Positions 22,801-29,480 of a stretch of DNA of 64,000 nt are shown piece after piece. Position numbers and translations under genes: made by a program. The notes under the pieces are model-generated. The model was not told the DNA's origin. It was given only the letters and a program-made list of their open reading frames with translations, and ran no database searches. The stretch comes from Meghimatium bilineatum (lineage: Eukaryota > Mollusca > Gastropoda > Stylommatophora > Philomycidae), in NCBI GenBank assembly GCA_034231615.1, contig CM067309.1:38595627-38659626 (forward strand), given 5' to 3'. Positions within the stretch are counted from its first letter, which is position 1, and each line of letters opens with the position of its first letter.

Positions 22801-24311
22801 CTCTACTTGATGTCTACACCGCCAGACAAGTCTTATGTTCTCTACTTGATGTCTACACCGCCAGACAAGTCTTATGTTCTCTACTTGATGTCTACACCGC
22901 CAGACAAGTCTTATGTTCTCTACTTGATGTCTACACCGTTAGACAAGTCTTATGTTCTCTACTTGATGTCTACACTGTCAGACAAGTCTTATGTTCGCTA
23001 CTTGATGTCTACACCGTCAGACAAGTCTTATGTTCACTACTTGATGTCTACACCGTTAGACAAGTCTTATGTTCACTACTTGATGTCTACACCGTTAGAC
23101 AAGTCTTATGTTCACTACTTGATGTCTACACCGTTAGACAAGTCTTATGTTCTCTAATTGATGTCTACACTGTCAGACAAGTCTTATGTTCTCTACTTGA
23201 TGTCTACACTGTCAGACAAGTCTTATGTTCTCTACTTGATGTCTACACCTTCAGACATGTCTTATGTATGAACTCCACTGTTGTCTGAAGCTTAGATTTA
23301 GTAGCCCTTTTATTTACAGGCATATGACATCATGCACTGCTTACAAGTAGAACCTAAATGGAAGTATAACTTGTTTACTTTAGAAAAAAATGTTCATGTT
23401 AGAAATGTACATTTTAAAGTTATTTACTTTAGAAAATTATCCCATGTTCAAAATATATTTTAGAAAATTATCCCATGTTCAAAATATATTTTAGAAAATT
23501 ATCCCATGTTCAAAATGTATTTTAGAAACTTATCCCATGTTCGAAATGTAATTTAGAAACTTATCCCATGTTCGAAATGTATATTAGAAAATTATTCAAT
23601 TTTCGAATGTATATTAAAAAAATTATTCCACGTTCGAAATGTATATTAGAAAATTATTCCATGTTTGAAATATTAGAAAATTATCCCATGTTCAAAATGT
23701 ATATCAGAAAATTATTCCATGTTTGAATTGTATATTAGAAAATTATTCCATGTTCAAAATGTATATTAGAAAATTATTCCATGTTTGAATTGTATATTAG
23801 AAATTTATTCCATGTTCGAAATGTATATTGGAAAATTATTCCATGTTCGAAATGTATTTTAGAAACTTATCCATGTTCGAAATGTATATTAGAAATTTAT
23901 TCAATTTTCGAAATGTATATTAGAAAATTATTCCATGTTCGAATGAATATTAGAAATTTATTCCATGTTCGAAATGCTCATTTTAAAGTTGTTAACATTA
24001 GAAAATTATTCCATGTTTGAAATGTATATTAGAAAATTATTCTATATTTAAAATGTACATTTTAAAGTTGTGTGTTTGCTTTATTTCAGGTCTTGAAACT
24101 CTTGATGGAAGCTTTCAAGCGTCGTTTGATGTTTACCATATCAACCTCGCACACAACAGGGGAGATAAACACCGTAACATGGAATGAAATACATCACAAG
24201 ACGGAACCACATGGGAATCATTCAGGACATGGGTATCCTGACCCACAGTATTTGGACAATGTCCTGATGGAGTTGGCGGCACATGGCGTGACTGAGGATT
24301 GTTTAAGATAG
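1642..24311 (+). CDS. DTX: Deltex E3 ubiquitin-protein ligase (DTX1/2/4-type), 3' ten exons, N-terminus outside window
   Basis: Deltex proteins are RING E3 ubiquitin ligases that regulate Notch; their WWE domains bind Notch ankyrin repeats and the DTC domain binds NAD+/ADP-ribose. Ten exons join in phase: 1642-1880, 4526-4652, 7381-7515, 10733-10788, 12608-12800, 13525-13752, 17252-17463, 20995-21159, 21900-21989, 24090-24311. The visible ~554 residues contain WWE2 (about 2-80), a basic stretch, a Q/H- and S/P-rich linker (about 95-326), a RING finger (about 350-406; [19 protein letters not shown]) and a DTC domain (about 407-554; [40 protein letters not shown]). Order and spacing match vertebrate DTX1. 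The first WWE domain and start codon must lie upstream. No break is seen in any exon. NAA25 lies downstream in convergent orientation. The family call is near certain; which vertebrate paralogue it matches best cannot be decided, and an invertebrate may have only one. Confidence 0.96.
2092..2268 (+). mobile_element. SINE family B copy
   Basis: Starts near cgccgaagacggatgtgtcg, contains gaccatggtcctgctacaag, ends gagtttgagaatgaacg plus a GAA-repeat tail. Other copies: 16986-17142, 21171-21323, 53576-53732. Shares its 3' end with family A, suggesting a common LINE partner for retrotransposition. Confidence 0.8.
2262..2382 (+). repeat. 25-bp minisatellite, ~5 copies
   Basis: Unit cttcaatctcataatag plus ttatgtcc. 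It begins directly at the GAA tail of the SINE B copy, so the tail or its target may have seeded it. Confidence 0.9.
2500..3115 (-). mobile_element. LINE endonuclease-domain fragment
   Basis: Minus-strand frame gives [39 protein letters not shown] and [11 protein letters not shown]. This is the C-terminal half of an APE-type LINE endonuclease, with the SDH catalytic triplet. A ~34-bp segment is tandemly duplicated at about 2713-2780, repeating [10 protein letters not shown]. 5' and 3' parts of the LINE are missing. Confidence 0.85.
3367..3632 (+). repeat. 26-bp minisatellite, ~10 copies
   Basis: Unit aacaggagacagggcagtat with an A-run of variable length. Long minus-strand open frames across it are products of the repeat. 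Confidence 0.95.
3694..3826 (+). mobile_element. tRNA-derived SINE, 5' part (interrupted)
   Basis: Begins with a tRNA-like head: A-box tggccgagtggttagag, typical of Ser/Leu tRNAs, then a decayed B-box (ccagggttttacc). A second copy lies on the minus strand at 51770-51965. This copy is split by a TTAA-flanked DNA element and resumes at 4342 with tggcttttatcgcacaagcc. Confidence 0.8.
3831..4337. mobile_element. piggyBac-like MITE with TTAA target duplication
   Basis: Flanked by TTAA at 3827-3830 and 4338-4341. Terminal inverted repeats of ~33 bp: ccccttaactgcggaggtat at the left and the reverse complement of the right end tcccttagctgcggaggtat. CCCTT-type ends plus TTAA targets are the piggyBac hallmark. 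Non-autonomous: its interior is mostly an inserted SINE A. Confidence 0.85.
3940..4216 (-). mobile_element. SINE family A, full length, inside the piggyBac-like MITE
   Basis: Runs from the GAA-type tail (cttcttcttctgcgttc) to the head near cggccc-type sequence at 4195-4216. A 14-bp target-site duplication ggatgctttattat lies at 3926-3939 and 4217-4230. Confidence 0.9.
4342..4375 (+). mobile_element. tRNA-derived SINE, 3' part (continues 3694-3826)
   Basis: tggcttttatcgcacaagcc matches the minus-strand SINE copy near 51800, where the sequence is uninterrupted. This shows that the DNA element at 3831-4337 landed in the SINE. Confidence 0.75.
4526..4652 (+). CDS. DTX: Deltex exon b: basic segment after WWE2
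   Basis: Acceptor tatttcag|ATGAGA, donor TTCCAG|gtttgt; enters in phase 0 and leaves with one base over. It encodes a basic stretch (RVRRIQRR) where DTX1 has its Arg-rich run directly after WWE2, then a Ser/Thr/Pro-rich start of the linker. The ATG at the exon edge is an internal Met, not a start. Confidence 0.88.
4745..4935 (+). repeat. Degenerate tandem repeat, ~25-bp unit
   Basis: Loose repetition of a ggacatgaagggagatcaag-like unit; related sequence occurs at 2565-2650 next to the LINE endonuclease fragment. Confidence 0.7.
5345..5625 (+). mobile_element. LINE 3' fragment
   Basis: Plus-strand frames give [20 protein letters not shown] and a PENSSTPDA-type end, matching the better preserved copy at 48140-48765 ([21 protein letters not shown]). 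RT C-terminal region, decayed. Confidence 0.65.
5640..6440. other. Intron sequence, no feature recognised
   Basis: Contains poly-G tracts near 5891 and 5969; no exon, repeat family or coding similarity seen. Confidence 0.4.
6443..6668 (+). mobile_element. SINE family A copy, 5'-truncated
   Basis: Contains ctgtttaccttccatgcatg, gtcagtgacccaaagccatg, and ends in gaatgaacgcagaagaaga. Confidence 0.85.
7381..7515 (+). CDS. DTX: Deltex exon c: linker
   Basis: Acceptor ttttacag|GACAAG, donor CTGG|gtaaaa. In the frame fixed by the previous exon it is open and encodes a Gln/Pro/Asn-rich linker (for example [19 protein letters not shown]). Low-complexity linkers between WWE and RING are normal for Deltex. 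Support is splice sites plus phase continuity, not sequence similarity. Confidence 0.8.
7605..7845 (+). mobile_element. SINE family A, strongly diverged
   Basis: Retains the order ggcgtgcaaagaatagcaa, tgcatgttgtaagag, cagatatcacagc and gagaactaacgcagaag. Much older than the other copies. Confidence 0.7.
8290..8410 (+). mobile_element. SINE family C copy
   Basis: Shares tgtgctaggcctgca-type sequence and acgcttcctaacagaaatca with copies at 19640-19746 and 54854-54978; ends tgagaatgcagaaga. Confidence 0.65.
8415..9050 (-). mobile_element. LINE 3' fragment, decayed
   Basis: Minus-strand pieces include [30 protein letters not shown] and a basic GGRRR-like end with tryptophan. These are RT thumb and C-terminal motifs of a non-LTR element. 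Several stops and shifts. Confidence 0.7.
9060..10065. other. Intron sequence with a tRNA B-box-like motif
   Basis: AT-rich. One B-box-like motif, gagttcgatcccc, lies at about 9710, with no clear A-box; possibly a decayed SINE head. Nothing else is recognised. Confidence 0.35.
10070..10260 (+). repeat. 24-bp minisatellite, ~8 copies
   Basis: Unit gacaggttcctaggtggcgg plus tagt. The in-frame DRFLGGGS repeat reflects the unit length being a multiple of three; it is not treated as protein. Confidence 0.95.
10495..10665 (+). repeat. Dispersed repeat with internal duplication
   Basis: A second copy of the block at 1445-1530; the segment cttcatcatcatcatgtgtc plus tagagctacctactcacag is duplicated inside it. 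Confidence 0.65.
10733..10788 (+). CDS. DTX: Deltex exon d: short linker exon
   Basis: A 56-nt exon with acceptor acttttcag|TCTCTG and donor AATACA|gtaagt. It enters with one base carried over, ends in phase 0 and encodes [18 protein letters not shown]. It is supported by consensus splice sites and by the frame agreeing on both sides. Confidence 0.75.
11467..12075 (+). repeat. 30-bp/21-bp minisatellite, ~21 copies
   Basis: Unit ccactaaacatttcatcaca plus aagtcaaagt, with a 21-bp deletion variant (cacgtcaaagt) near 11589-11745. Both unit lengths are multiples of three, giving open frames on both strands. Confidence 0.95.
12608..12800 (+). CDS. DTX: Deltex exon e: His/Gln-rich linker
   Basis: Acceptor acgtctag|GGTCCA, donor CTCCCAG|gtagga. 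Encodes a His/Gln-rich linker ([23 protein letters not shown]). Open in the required frame for all 64 codons. A 20-bp minisatellite begins about 33 nt into the following intron. Confidence 0.82.
12833..13485 (+). repeat. 20-bp minisatellite, ~32 copies
   Basis: Unit attgttgactgtactcatgt with G/A and A/T variants. It starts ~33 nt after a Deltex exon and ends ~40 nt before the next one, so it fills almost the whole 724-nt intron. Confidence 0.96.
13525..13752 (+). CDS. DTX: Deltex exon f: Ser-rich linker before RING
   Basis: Acceptor ctttttag|TTACAG; an alternative acceptor 6 nt downstream (ttacag) keeps frame and would drop two residues. Donor CTAAGG|gtatgc. Encodes Pro/Ser/Gln-rich sequence ending in a poly-Ser tract and a basic GRSKKTKG, the equivalent of the Lys-rich segment before the RING in DTX1. 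Confidence 0.85.
14070..14290 (+). repeat. Composite local duplication
   Basis: Two ~52-bp direct copies (catgaccaa(g/a)ctgt ... atgacctg) flank three copies of a gcgagtgtggcaaaatgtaa-like unit. Confidence 0.6.
14480..14850 (-). mobile_element. LINE RT C-terminal fragment
   Basis: Minus strand reads [36 protein letters not shown] and a QEEGG-type end. YxCQTWTLT is the conserved C-terminal RT motif. Open for ~115 codons; 5'-truncated. Confidence 0.8.
15045..15215 (+). mobile_element. LINE 3' fragment
   Basis: The plus strand includes [19 protein letters not shown], the conserved W-x-GH-x-x-RM motif of non-LTR reverse transcriptase C-termini. Decayed. Confidence 0.65.
15335..15490 (+). mobile_element. 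LINE 3' terminal fragment
   Basis: Plus strand reads [19 protein letters not shown], related to RISGRKAKGRPRKW on the minus strand at 35640-35830. Confidence 0.55.
15665..16575 (+). mobile_element. LINE with RNase H domain, 3' portion
   Basis: Plus-strand frames show RNase H motifs: [45 protein letters not shown] with [14 protein letters not shown]. These are followed by the cysteine-poor tail [15 protein letters not shown], then a GAA-type 3' end near 16575. The order RNase H plus RTGHNRL tail is typical of I-group non-LTR elements. Several frame changes; 5'-truncated. Confidence 0.85.
16668..16965 (+). mobile_element. SINE A/B chimera
   Basis: The 5' two thirds match family A (gcaaagaataacaacactg, ccatgctgaagtcggatg). 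The 3' end carries the family B segment gaccatggtcttgctacaag before the shared tail gagtttgagaatgaacg. It shows recombination or a common origin of the two families. Confidence 0.85.
16986..17142 (-). mobile_element. SINE family B, inverted to its neighbour
   Basis: Tail ttcttcttcttcagcg at low coordinates; head near ggcccgacacagacatc. With the preceding copy it forms ~95-bp inverted arms (16867-16962 and 16985-17080) with a ~22-nt loop. Confidence 0.88.
17252..17463 (+). CDS. DTX: Deltex exon g: RING finger, first part
   Basis: Acceptor tctcgtag|GTAAAT, donor CATAAG|gtaagt. Encodes EVLKKYM (the conserved helix before the RING) and zinc ligands CSIC, then [10 protein letters not shown]. Catalyses E2-dependent ubiquitin transfer in this family. 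The last RING cysteines are in the next exon. An inverted SINE pair ends about 100 nt upstream of the acceptor. Confidence 0.96.
18030..18690 (+). mobile_element. LINE C-terminal fragment (same family as 41150-41800)
   Basis: Pieces on the plus strand include [34 protein letters not shown] and [17 protein letters not shown], the C-terminal tail of a non-LTR ORF2. It gives the unexpanded version of the sequence that became two tandem arrays at 40548-41492. Confidence 0.8.
18715..19048 (+). mobile_element. RTE-like LINE 3' end
   Basis: [45 protein letters not shown], ending [14 protein letters not shown]-stop. Nearly the same as 61553-62020 but older; the target-rich end is gaatgaatt. Confidence 0.88.
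19050..19638. other. Unrecognised, less AT-rich block in intron
   Basis: Base composition is more balanced than its surroundings and no long frame is open. It may be the body of an unknown element ending at the SINE C tail (19746), but no second copy is in the window. Confidence 0.35.
19640..19746 (+). mobile_element. SINE family C copy
   Basis: cacgctccccaacggaaatc and agcgaacacagaagaagaag match the copies at 8290 and 54854. Confidence 0.7.
19748..19960 (+). mobile_element. LINE 3' end with zinc-finger-like tail
   Basis: Gives [20 protein letters not shown] and, one frame on, [20 protein letters not shown]: the C-x2-C finger that closes many non-LTR ORF2 proteins. The same tail is at 41610-41800. 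Confidence 0.78.
19962..20243 (+). mobile_element. SINE family A, full length
   Basis: Head gcccgtgtgttccggggcc through gaatgaacgcagaagaagaa. Head, body and tail agree with the copy at 39690-39971. Confidence 0.9.
20735..20940 (+). repeat. ~50-bp degenerate tandem repeat, ~4 copies
   Basis: Unit ggtctacaaattgtttgaca with agtgt(c/a)aagtattcagtac. Ends ~55 nt before a Deltex exon. Confidence 0.8.
20995..21159 (+). CDS. DTX: Deltex exon h: end of RING and start of DTC domain
   Basis: Acceptor ctccag|GATGAC, donor ATTCAG|gtaagg; exactly 55 codons. Encodes [15 protein letters not shown] (last RING Cys pair plus DTC entry) and [10 protein letters not shown]. The donor is duplicated: a SINE inserted at 21171 created a second copy of the 13 bases spanning the exon border at 21324-21336. 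Reading past the true donor runs into an in-frame stop at about 21289, inside the SINE. Confidence 0.96.
21171..21323 (-). mobile_element. SINE family B inserted at a Deltex splice donor
   Basis: 13-bp target-site duplication aggtaaggcatcc at 21158-21170 and 21324-21336. The duplicated sequence includes the exon end and 5' splice site AG|GTAAGG. Tail ttcttcttcttcagcg at low end, head at cttctgcgg. Confidence 0.93.
21365..21638 (+). mobile_element. SINE family A copy
   Basis: Head tgtgttgctagggccc to tail aacgaaagcagaagaagaa; head-to-head with the family B copy just upstream. Confidence 0.88.
21900..21989 (+). CDS. DTX: Deltex exon i: DTC domain middle
   Basis: Acceptor attccag|GGCCCG, donor AGAAAG|gttgtt; 30 codons, phase 0 on both sides. 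Encodes GPEHPSPG and [12 protein letters not shown], among the best conserved DTC motifs in animals. Confidence 0.96.
22020..22320 (+). repeat. Short local duplications around a decayed tRNA-SINE
   Basis: Two copies of an atctccaggacgg(a/t)taag unit (22037-22090) and three of a caggcagtgtg(a/c)(c/t)actttgt unit (22230-22320). Between them (22130-22225) gctcaagaggttgcagggtc and ataaagtggtagctacag resemble the SINE at 35457. Confidence 0.5.
22530..22660 (+). mobile_element. LINE 3' tail fragment
   Basis: Plus strand [20 protein letters not shown] then CDDDPLTN. The same tail is at 44270-44375 (KHLWTCPEC) and, in related form, at 54225 and 57430. Confidence 0.6.
22723..23265 (+). repeat. 39-bp minisatellite, ~14 copies
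   Basis: Unit ctctacttgatgtctacacc plus g(c/t)(c/t)agacaagtcttatgtt. Thirteen codons per unit, hence an artefactual open frame. Confidence 0.96.
23383..24063 (+). repeat. 31-bp minisatellite, ~21 copies, degenerate
   Basis: Unit agaaaattattccatgttcg plus aaatgtatatt with substitutions and small indels. More diverged than the neighbouring 39-bp array. Ends ~26 nt before the last Deltex exon, where the polypyrimidine tract is. Confidence 0.92.
24090..24311 (+). CDS. DTX: Deltex terminal coding exon: end of DTC domain and stop
   Basis: Acceptor tatttcag|GTCTTG; open to TAG at 24309-24311. Encodes [33 protein letters not shown] and GVTEDCLR, the expected C-terminus. The histidines in the EIHHKTE segment belong to the pocket implicated in NAD+/ADP-ribose binding in the family. 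The acceptor is only ~26 nt downstream of a 31-bp minisatellite; an old SINE starts ~34 nt after the stop. Confidence 0.97.
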   Translation, partial: VLKLLMEAFKRRLMFTISTSHTTGEINTVTWNEIHHKTEPHGNHSGHGYPDPQYLDNVLMELAAHGVTEDCLR

Positions 24312-24344
24312 CCTGTACAAAAATGTGTGATTGACTGTGATATG

Positions 24345-24568
24345 TTTTCTACTTCAGCATACATTCTCACAATTCCTGCTATCTAGCAGGATGTAATCCA
24401 GATATTATGCGATATCTGCACCTCCTTCTGCTCGAAATATCCAACTTCAGCATGACTCATGTTTCATCATTTTGATGGTACAGCCAACCCTCACCCCAAA
24501 ACCACCTTAATCTCCTCTTACGCTTAGTAGTTAATATCATTGCTATTCTCTGCTCCACTTTTGGGCTG
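24345..24568 (-). mobile_element. SINE family A, old copy in the DTX 3' flank
   Basis: Diverged but ordered: cattctcacaattcctgct, gatatctgcacctccttctg, aaccaccttaatctcctctt, attgctattctctgctcc. Begins ~34 nt after the Deltex stop, so probably inside its 3' UTR. Confidence 0.8.
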
Positions 24569-24787
24569 CATGAGTTGGATGTCTATATATCAAGAGAGAA
24601 GGATCCATTGGGTGTCGTGTATGCATAGTTCACTCTCCATGTGTACCTCTATCCTGTACCTCCTACATGTGAAAGGACTCACTATGACCTCTCAGACTAA
24701 CCATTATACAATAGTAAACTCTAAATAGTATAATATAAATAGAAAGAAAAGAAAGAAACACCAACATATATATTGAAAGCAACTTAA

Positions 24788-24850
24788 ACAAATGATAGAA
24801 TTCACATACCTAGGAAGTAATATAACAACAGATGACAAGAGCAGCAATAC
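24788..24850 (+). mobile_element. LINE RT fragment
   Basis: MIEFTYLGSNITTDDKSSN matches the YLGS/YLGH block of non-LTR reverse transcriptases. Very short. Confidence 0.5.
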
Positions 24851-25224
24851 ACTTTCAGGCCTGACAACATATGAATGGATGGATCCTCTTATGGTGCATT
24901 TATACAATTCTATTCTAGCAGCCATTAAAAACGCATCGATAACGGGATTTTTCACACTTAACATGTTTATGTATGTGAACGATTCTTCAACCCAGAACAC
25001 GTGCAAGTGCTGAAGTTCGTGCAGTTCCAATGTTTTGTTAATGTTATGTTTCGTTCATATTTTTCGTGCACCACGTGCAAAACAGCAAATAAACAAACTC
25101 TGGCTCTATTAAAAGTCAAAACAGGTTGAAATTTGACACACACGATAATAAATTTTAGGCGAGTTAAAGGCATTATCTGGTTTTTATCAAAAGGTCTGTT
25201 ACTATTTTTTTCCATGCCCCTACG

Positions 25225-25520
25225 TGAGATTATTAGAGCGATGGCAAGCTGTTGGTATGCTTGTCAGTGAAATGGCAACCAAAGAAATTGCCAGACATTT
25301 CAGTTTGACTAGTCCACTATAGTAAGGCTACACTAATGATTCCTGGCTACAGATGCCATTGATGACCGCTCCAGACCTGGTCAGTCTTGTGTAACAACAC
25401 TAGATCAAGATCGTCTTAATTGTACTTATCATCTGCGCTACCTCTTCCAAACATCAACTCGGACAGCATCGCAAACACTGTGCACAAGACACTTCACTCC
25501 TCTTGCTTGCAAAAAAGAAA
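25225..25520 (+). mobile_element. Tc1-like transposase N-terminal fragment, decayed
   Basis: Pieces read RWQAVGMLVSEMATKEIARH, then ATDAIDDRSRPGQ and VTTLDQDRLI: the paired helix-turn-helix and DDRxRxGxxRVTT block of Tc1 transposases. No catalytic domain is seen. Confidence 0.7.
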
Positions 25521-25599
25521 TCCTAACATTAGTCCTATTCTTACTAAAACTTTCCTTACTGCGTGTTTTCCTGTTATAGAGTGCAGGGAGGTTTTTAAG

Positions 25600-25745
25600 G
25601 CTGTGAGAATAAAGGCCGTGACGTGTACAGGAAGAATATTTTATTGCACCTCCGAAAGATAAAAATCCTTGTCCCAACCACGGATTGAACCCGAGACCTC
25701 AGGAATCTAAGCAGGCATTCTAGCCGTACTGTCACGCGCTCCACT
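25600..25745 (-). mobile_element. tRNA-derived SINE
   Basis: Minus-strand B-box gggttcaatcc within gtctcgggttcaatccgtgg, preceded by an A-box-like segment near 25735. A second, partial copy lies at 43905-43985. Confidence 0.75.
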
Positions 25746-25879
25746 TACTATCCTTACTAGAGATCACATAACCAACAAACTGGCTTGGTCCTATCTTTAC
25801 TAGAAGACACATAACCAACAGACTGGCTTGGGCCCAGCAAACTATTTAGCTGCTAAGGTTATCTGCTGCTGATGGTAGT

Positions 25880-26105
25880 CTGCTGATGTGTGCAAACCAT
25901 TTGATATGTTGTCTCTTAATATATTCCAAGATTGGGTTGGTACCAGTTCTTTATCTGTCTTCATTTCTCACTCTTGTCTCTTAGCGATATTCCTAGGATT
26001 CAAGCATGCCATTTCTGCTGTCACAAGTTTAGATTTATCTTGTGCTGTCATTGTCCATGTTTGGCAACGGTAACACAGCGTTGGTATAATAATCATTAGA
26101 AGAAT
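25880..26105 (-). mobile_element. LINE RT C-terminal fragment
   Basis: Minus strand gives IPTLCYRCQTWTMTAQDKSK and [13 protein letters not shown]-type text, related to 48140-48765. Several stops. Confidence 0.65.
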
Positions 26106-26699
26106 TAGCAAAAAATGGTGGCACTAGAGTTAGGTCTACACAGTTCGGCTTGCAAGCGTGAAAATGTCGAATAAATTACTACGTATTTATATCGCTGTGG
26201 AATATTAAGGGACATTCACTCTAGCACACACACTTACTATACAAGCATGATTGGGAAATAAACATGGACGATTGTTGTCCATGACTATCTCGTAGGAATT
26301 TGTCGACATTGGGTTTCTATTGCTAGATTACATTTGTAGACTTCGATTGCTACGGGTTAATTTTTAGTAGTAGAAAAATTTCATCGCGTTTTTTAATTTG
26401 ATCATGATTTATACGATAAATGGTCTGCATATTGTATATTATTATAAAGGAAAATTAATATAGTCGTAAATTGTTTGTGAAAGTATAATTACAATTTAAA
26501 ATAATATAACATTTATTAGTTGCTTATAATATTTTTAATAAAAATATCTGATTTACTTTGTCAATGCTTTGCGGTGTCCCACGTTTTCTGATAGGGTATT
26601 TAGTTGTAGTCAATATGCAATTTATTCCATGCATTTATCTCCAAAAATGTTAAAACGTATGAATATTTTTGTCAATGTCAGAACAAATTATACATCCTT

Positions 26700-26765
26700 A
26701 AAGGTAACGGTATGTCCCATGGCAGAAACCTGCCGTCGGGGATGAAGGTATAAAGTGAAAAGAAA
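26700..26765 (+). repeat. Fragment of repeat D
   Basis: gtatgtcccatggcagaaac ... cggggatgaaggta resembles the start of the block at 53752. Confidence 0.5.
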
Positions 26766-26884
26766 GAACCTTGAAAGCTGTCCTAACTAACATTTTTTTC
26801 TACACATAAGCTTTTAGAAGTAGAACTATTTGTGAGAGTTGAAATTGTGAATTTTTTTGGGTCTGTGACATAATATAAAGTCTG

Positions 26885-27075
26885 CTACTTGTTTATGAAT
26901 CAGAATAATAAGAGGCTGAGATGGTTTGGTCACCTAATAAGAATGAACCCTTTTTGACCAGCGGCAAGACCATATAACATGAAAACAGCAAGATACAGAT
27001 GAAGACCAAATATAAGGTGGATTGAAGGAATTATTAACAGATATTACTGCTTACTAAGTGACCAAATGTGACATG
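26885..27075 (+). mobile_element. LINE 3' fragment
   Basis: Plus-strand pieces RLRWFGHLIRMNPF and RPNIRWIEGIINRY: the W-x-GH-x-x-RM motif plus basic tail. Confidence 0.65.
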
Positions 27076-27829
27076 GCCAGAAAATCGATGGTCATTAAAT
27101 CCTGTGACTCCCCTCACATCAAAAGTAGAGAACAATAAATATTTGATGAAGTCTTTTCTACGTGACATGTCCTTTTGCAGAACATTGTCCCCCACTGCCA
27201 CTCTGTAAACTCCCAGTTCTGTGCAAGGAATCTAGACTCTTCCGCTATCATTCAAAAGATGCTCAATATTCTGTGTCATGGCAGTTTTGATTCCCCTCCT
27301 GTTCTCTTTCCTGGAACCATTCCCTCCATGATTAATTTTTCTAAACCATTGTCTTTTTTATGTGTCCAAAATATGTTCACTTGAATTTTATTAATAAGTT
27401 TTGAAGAGCCCATATTCTATATACATATCTTTACAGGTATTATTTTTTTCTGTCCACAATATTTGAGTCTAGACATGTCTTGACTAATTTTTGTTTAAGA
27501 TAAGCCTGCACAAACCATTGTTTATCACATGACACCATTTTCTCTAACACCTCTGTTATTGTCATACAGACATATCAGAACGGACCTGGTTCAATTCCTG
27601 TCATCTGTAAGAATTATTTTCATTTATCTTCATGCTTCCTATTTGAATTTACTTGTTTAAGCTATTATTTGAAGCAACATTGTAAGGTCTCAATGTTATT
27701 TATATTTACAAGCAGGCCTATATGTCCTTATAGTAGGAATATGGATATTCTACTTTTGTATTCCTGAGGATATATAATCAATATATTCCTCAATGCTTGT
27801 ACTTGGATGTTCATTGTTGTTGAAATAGT

Positions 27830-27924
27830 CAGTCTCGATTGGTCCGTTCTCAGTGACTTGTGTACACAGGTTAAATGTCTTCACAAGATCACATCTTCTT
27901 TTGGGGATATGGTTGGTCAAATAC
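27830..27924 (+). repeat. Partial monomer of the foldback family
   Basis: ggtccgttctcagtgacttg through ggttggtcaaatac is a third, direct-oriented partial copy of the arm sequence next to the big palindrome. Confidence 0.7.
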
Positions 27925-28366
27925 GGGAATTGAACCAGTCCGTTCAACGGCACCAAATCGCCTAGCAACTATTGAACACGCGTTCTTCCGTACTTGACTA
28001 ACCCCATCTCCATAAAAAGATGCAATTTCATCAAGCCTTTCAAACCGTGCACACAAAGTCACCAGAACGGACCGATCGAGACAAGGACTATTACAATAAC
28101 AACAAACATCCCGTACAGGTATTGAAATATCCTCAGTAACAACAAACATATAACATAATACGGATATTTCAATACCTGTACGGGATGTTTGTTGTTGTAA
28201 TAGTCCTTGTCTCGATCGGTCCGTTCTGGTGACTTTGTGTGCACGGTTTGAAAGGCTTGATGAAATCGCATCTTTTATTGGAGATGCGGTTAGTCAAGTA
28301 CGGAAGAACGCGTGTTCAATAGTTGCTAGGCGATTTGGTGCCGTCAAACGGACTGGTTCAATTCCC
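27925..28366. mobile_element. Foldback element: ~205-bp inverted arms, 29-bp spacer
   Basis: Left arm 27925-28132 and right arm 28162-28366 are nearly exact reverse complements. The outer ends contain a tRNA B-box-like ggttcaattcc; the inner ends are ggatatttcaatacctgtac. Related copies at 431-690, 34151-34278 and fragments at 27560-27610 and 28420-28505. No transposase. Class unclear: a foldback DNA element or an inverted SINE dimer. Confidence 0.88.
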
Positions 28367-28419
28367 GTTAGTCTCAAAAAAATTTTAAAATTGTCCTCTG
28401 GCTTCCTACTTATATTTAC

Positions 28420-28505
28420 TTGGTCAAATACGGAAAACCTGTTTGAGTTGCAAGGCGATTCAGTGCCGCTAGAACGGACCTGGTTCAACTCCCATCGGCC
28501 GTAAG
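28420..28505 (+). repeat. Foldback-family fragment
   Basis: ttggtcaaatacggaaaacc ... gacctggttcaactccc resembles the right half of the copy at 431-690. Confidence 0.65.
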
Positions 28506-29139
28506 AATCATGTTAATGTCATATCTGCTCTAAAATAACATATCATGCTATCCTCCTTATACAAATTTATATGCACATGCTGCACCAATAGCAGTTTGGG
28601 AAGCTACAAAAGCACATAAATTTCACTTTTTAAAAACTCTGCACTAAATTTGTATCAAATTCCATATGTAGCAAACATTCACAAAGTTAACATATAAATA
28701 ATCAACGTATCGACTTTATTGTTATTTATTATTGTTTTATATCGATAGCTATTCACAGTAAACTGTTCACTTTATTTAAGATTTACAAGGTGAGTAGGTT
28801 AGAAGGAACATCTGTGCCATGTAGTTTTCTTACCTTTACAGAAAATTTCTTTCTATATGTGTGTGTGTGTGCGACCAGTTCTTTGACCAGATTTTAGAAA
28901 AAAGGAAACTAATCCCTTTCAACGTTCTTAATACTCAAACGTGGGAGACAGATTATGAAGTTCGACGACTGACACACTATCACAGGATATAATCATACAA
29001 ATGACAATGCACATGACAGAATCGACTTTTCGAACCAAAAGGCCTTTGTCAAGATATGCACAGAACATAAAAAGACGAGTAGAAATGACTACACCACAAC
29101 AAATGTGTCCAAGGGAAATATGGTGATATCAAGTGATTT

Positions 29140-29480
29140 AAGCTAGAGAGCGTGAAGTACGTTGTGTTGCTAATTCTAGTGTGATACGTTATTTATGCCT
29201 TTCGGCCCAGCTTGCTTACTTATCCAATCCCTGGGGGTTGCAAGCTTTCACTCTCTCTTCACTGGGCCTGGTGGTGGTAGGTGCATGTCTTCTTCAACTG
29301 TGTGTTGTCTGTATAAAGGGTGTTAGTGATAGAGGAGTTTGGTGGTAACAGTTGTTTTCGTAGGTCGTTAGTGCAGAGCATTCAATAAGGTGGTGTTTTA
29401 CGGTTTCCTCTTCTTGTCTGTTGCAGTATGGTGCATGGTCTGCGGTAATTCTTTGTGTTTAAGTTGTACGTGTGTTGTTC
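29140..29480 (-). mobile_element. LINE 3' tail with zinc-knuckle-like motif
   Basis: Minus strand reads PYCNRQEETVKHHLIECSAL, the C-x-H-type knuckle that follows RNase H in I-group LINEs, then decayed sequence. Confidence 0.7.

Noticed and set aside
28240-28366. tRNA gene suggested by ggttcaattcc
   Set aside because: Only a T-arm-like segment is plausible and it lies in inverted arms of a repeated element.
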